A stretch of DNA of 5,322 nucleotides from Legionellales bacterium UBA5158. Its GTDB lineage: Bacteria; Pseudomonadota; Gammaproteobacteria; DSM-16500. The notes under the pieces are model-generated. The model was given only the letters and a program-made list of their open reading frames with translations. It did no database searches and was not told the origin of the DNA. The DNA is taken from the NCBI GenBank assembly GCA_002413665.1, contig DHXK01000040.1:1415-6736 (forward strand). Reading direction: 5' to 3'. Below, one piece after another: positions 4,121 through 5,322 of this stretch (position 1 is the stretch's first letter; each line of letters starts with the position of its first letter). The position numbers and the translations under genes are program-made.

Positions 4121-5322
4121 AAATTAATCCAGTTTATGTTATCGGGGGTCTAAGAACTCCTTTTGTAAAATCATTCAATAGTTTTAAAAATATCTCTACT
4201 CAAGAGTTAATGACTCAAACACTTAAAGCGTTAGTCGAAAAATATCATTTGCAAGGAAAGCAATTAGGCGATGTTGCATTAGGTGCAGTCATTAACAGTT
4301 CGTTAAAATGGGGTCTTGCAAGAGAGTCTGTGCTAAGTTCAGGTTTATCACCTTATACACCGGCGTGTTTTATACAAAGAGCCTGTGGCACAGGTCTTGA
4401 GGCCACATTGTTGATTGCTAATAAAATATCGTTGGGTCAAGTCCAGTGGGGAATAGCAGGTGGTGTTGATACTAATTCAGATGTGCCGTTGTTGTTTTCA
4501 GATAACTTAAGAAATGCCATTCTAAAAGTAAAAACAGCACCTTCGTTTGGCGATAAAATAAAAGTGCTCATACAATTGCGGTTACATGATTTCAAGCCAG
4601 TCTCACCAGAAGTAAAGGAACCCCGCACAGGATTATCGATGGGGGAACATTGTGAAAAAATGGTGAAAGAATGGGGCATCTCCAGAGTTGATCAAGATAG
4701 CTTAGCCTTGATAAGTCACCAGAATGCAGCTAAGGCATATTCTGAAAATTTTTATCAAGACTTAATTATTCCAGTTCAGGGAATAGATAAAGATGGAATT
4801 GTGCGTTCAGATACGACCTTAGAAAAGCTCGCCAAGCTTAAACCTGCGTTTGATAAATCTCCACAAGGTACGCTTACTGCGGGTAATAGTTCCCCCTTAT
4901 CAGATGGAGCCTCGGCGGTATTGTTAGCGAATGAAAGTCAGTTGCAAACAGAGTCTCTGGTAGCTCTTGCAAGATTTGTCGATGCAGAAGTTGCAGCGGT
5001 TGATTATGTTAACGGCGACGGCTTGCTGATGGCGCCTACGATAGCGGTAAGCCGTCTTCTTGAACGACAAAAACTGACGCTGCAAGATTTTGACTATTAT
5101 GAAATTCATGAAGCATTTGCCGGCCAAGTGCTTTGTACTTTAAAAGCTTGGGAAAGTGATGATTATGCCAAAAAGTTTTTAAAACGTGATAAGGCGTTAG
5201 GTCCTATTGATAGAAGTAAAATGAATATTAAAGGCGGAAGTTTAGCATTAGGTCATCCATTTGCTGCAACGGGAGGCAGAATTGTTGCCGCATTAGCAAA
5301 AATATTAAGCCAAGATAAACAG
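4117..5322 (+). CDS. Thiolase, FadI/HADHB-like acetyl-CoA acyltransferase (3' end outside window)
   Basis: The frame is open from ATG 4117 (AAAGGA 6 nt upstream) to the last base, 402 codons with no stop. It most resembles FadI and mitochondrial HADHB, the beta-oxidation thiolases that cleave 3-ketoacyl-CoA with CoA to release acetyl-CoA. The N-terminal motif GGLRTPF is at 10-16. The nucleophilic cysteine is Cys90 in QRACGTGLEA. AGGVDTNS is at 114-121, RLHDFKPV at 155-162, TGLSMGEHCEKM at 171-182, and GNSSPLSDGASAV at 256-268. HEAFAGQ is at 331-337 (HEAFA marks the FadI/HADHB branch; many other thiolases have NEAFA). The histidine motif GGSLALGHPFAATGGR is at 373-388, with catalytic His380. 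FadI is about 436 aa, so about 30 residues with the second catalytic cysteine lie past the window. No FadJ/FadB-type partner is visible, though one could follow. An acetyl-CoA acetyltransferase role is the main alternative. Confidence 0.93.
   Translation, partial: MKINPVYVIGGLRTPFVKSFNSFKNISTQELMTQTLKALVEKYHLQGKQLGDVALGAVINSSLKWGLARESVLSSGLSPYTPACFIQRACGTGLEATLLIANKISLGQVQWGIAGGVDTNSDVPLLFSDNLRNAILKVKTAPSFGDKIKVLIQLRLHDFKPVSPEVKEPRTGLSMGEHCEKMVKEWGISRVDQDSLALISHQNAAKAYSENFYQDLIIPVQGIDKDGIVRSDTTLEKLAKLKPAFDKSPQGTLTAGNSSPLSDGASAVLLANESQLQTESLVALARFVDAEVAAVDYVNGDGLLMAPTIAVSRLLERQKLTLQDFDYYEIHEAFAGQVLCTLKAWESDDYAKKFLKRDKALGPIDRSKMNIKGGSLALGHPFAATGGRIVAALAKILSQDKQ

Noticed and set aside
4437..5127. 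Minus-strand open frames opposite the thiolase
   Set aside because: The plus strand is continuously coding with catalytic motifs in order; these are antisense shadows.
1..5322. CRISPR array, tRNA, rRNA, transposase or phage structural genes
   Set aside because: I saw no regularly spaced repeats, no tRNA-like cloverleaf sequence, no rRNA-like segments and no transposase motifs in the frames I read.

Overview
The window is AT-rich (roughly 37-38% GC by eye) and looks like a gammaproteobacterial chromosome. The likely group is a low-GC, host-associated lineage such as Legionellales/Coxiellaceae. That placement is inference from base composition and gene content (an MHS-family MFS transporter, a YegD-type Hsp70, a FadI-like thiolase and GC-rich palindromic repeats in an AT-rich background); no rRNA or other taxonomic marker is present.

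Left part (1-651): a 61-nt GC-rich palindromic repeat lies at the edge. Next to it is a compact minus-strand two-gene unit: a ribbon-helix-helix DNA-binding protein of 86 aa (start at 556) followed by a 59-aa coiled-coil protein (117-296). The two genes overlap by one base in TAATG. An extended -10 promoter precedes the unit and is covered by repeated GCACATG half-sites, so autoregulation is a plausible inference. A perfect 12-bp palindrome lies just beyond.

Middle (652-3483): a minus-strand MFS transporter of the metabolite:H+ symporter type diverges from a plus-strand, nucleotide-binding-domain-only Hsp70 protein (YegD type). The 309-bp gap between them holds a double-hairpin intergenic repeat, a possible TATAAT box, and a 31-codon in-frame extension upstream of the transporter start.

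Right part (3484-5322): a 633-bp stretch without an intact gene carries the remnant of a dimethylarginine dimethylaminohydrolase (DDAH)-like gene on the minus strand. It is broken by an in-frame TAA and lacks its catalytic C-terminal half. It diverges from a plus-strand FadI/HADHB-like thiolase, which begins at 4117 and runs off the window end after 402 codons. Two similar 11-residue mini-ORFs lie in the thiolase leader, and the second overlaps its start.

The genes do not form one pathway. The thiolase belongs to fatty-acid beta-oxidation, the transporter to uptake of an unknown small solute, and the Hsp70 to an unknown chaperone-like role. The part least explained by known systems is the small autoregulation-like RHH/coiled-coil pair.
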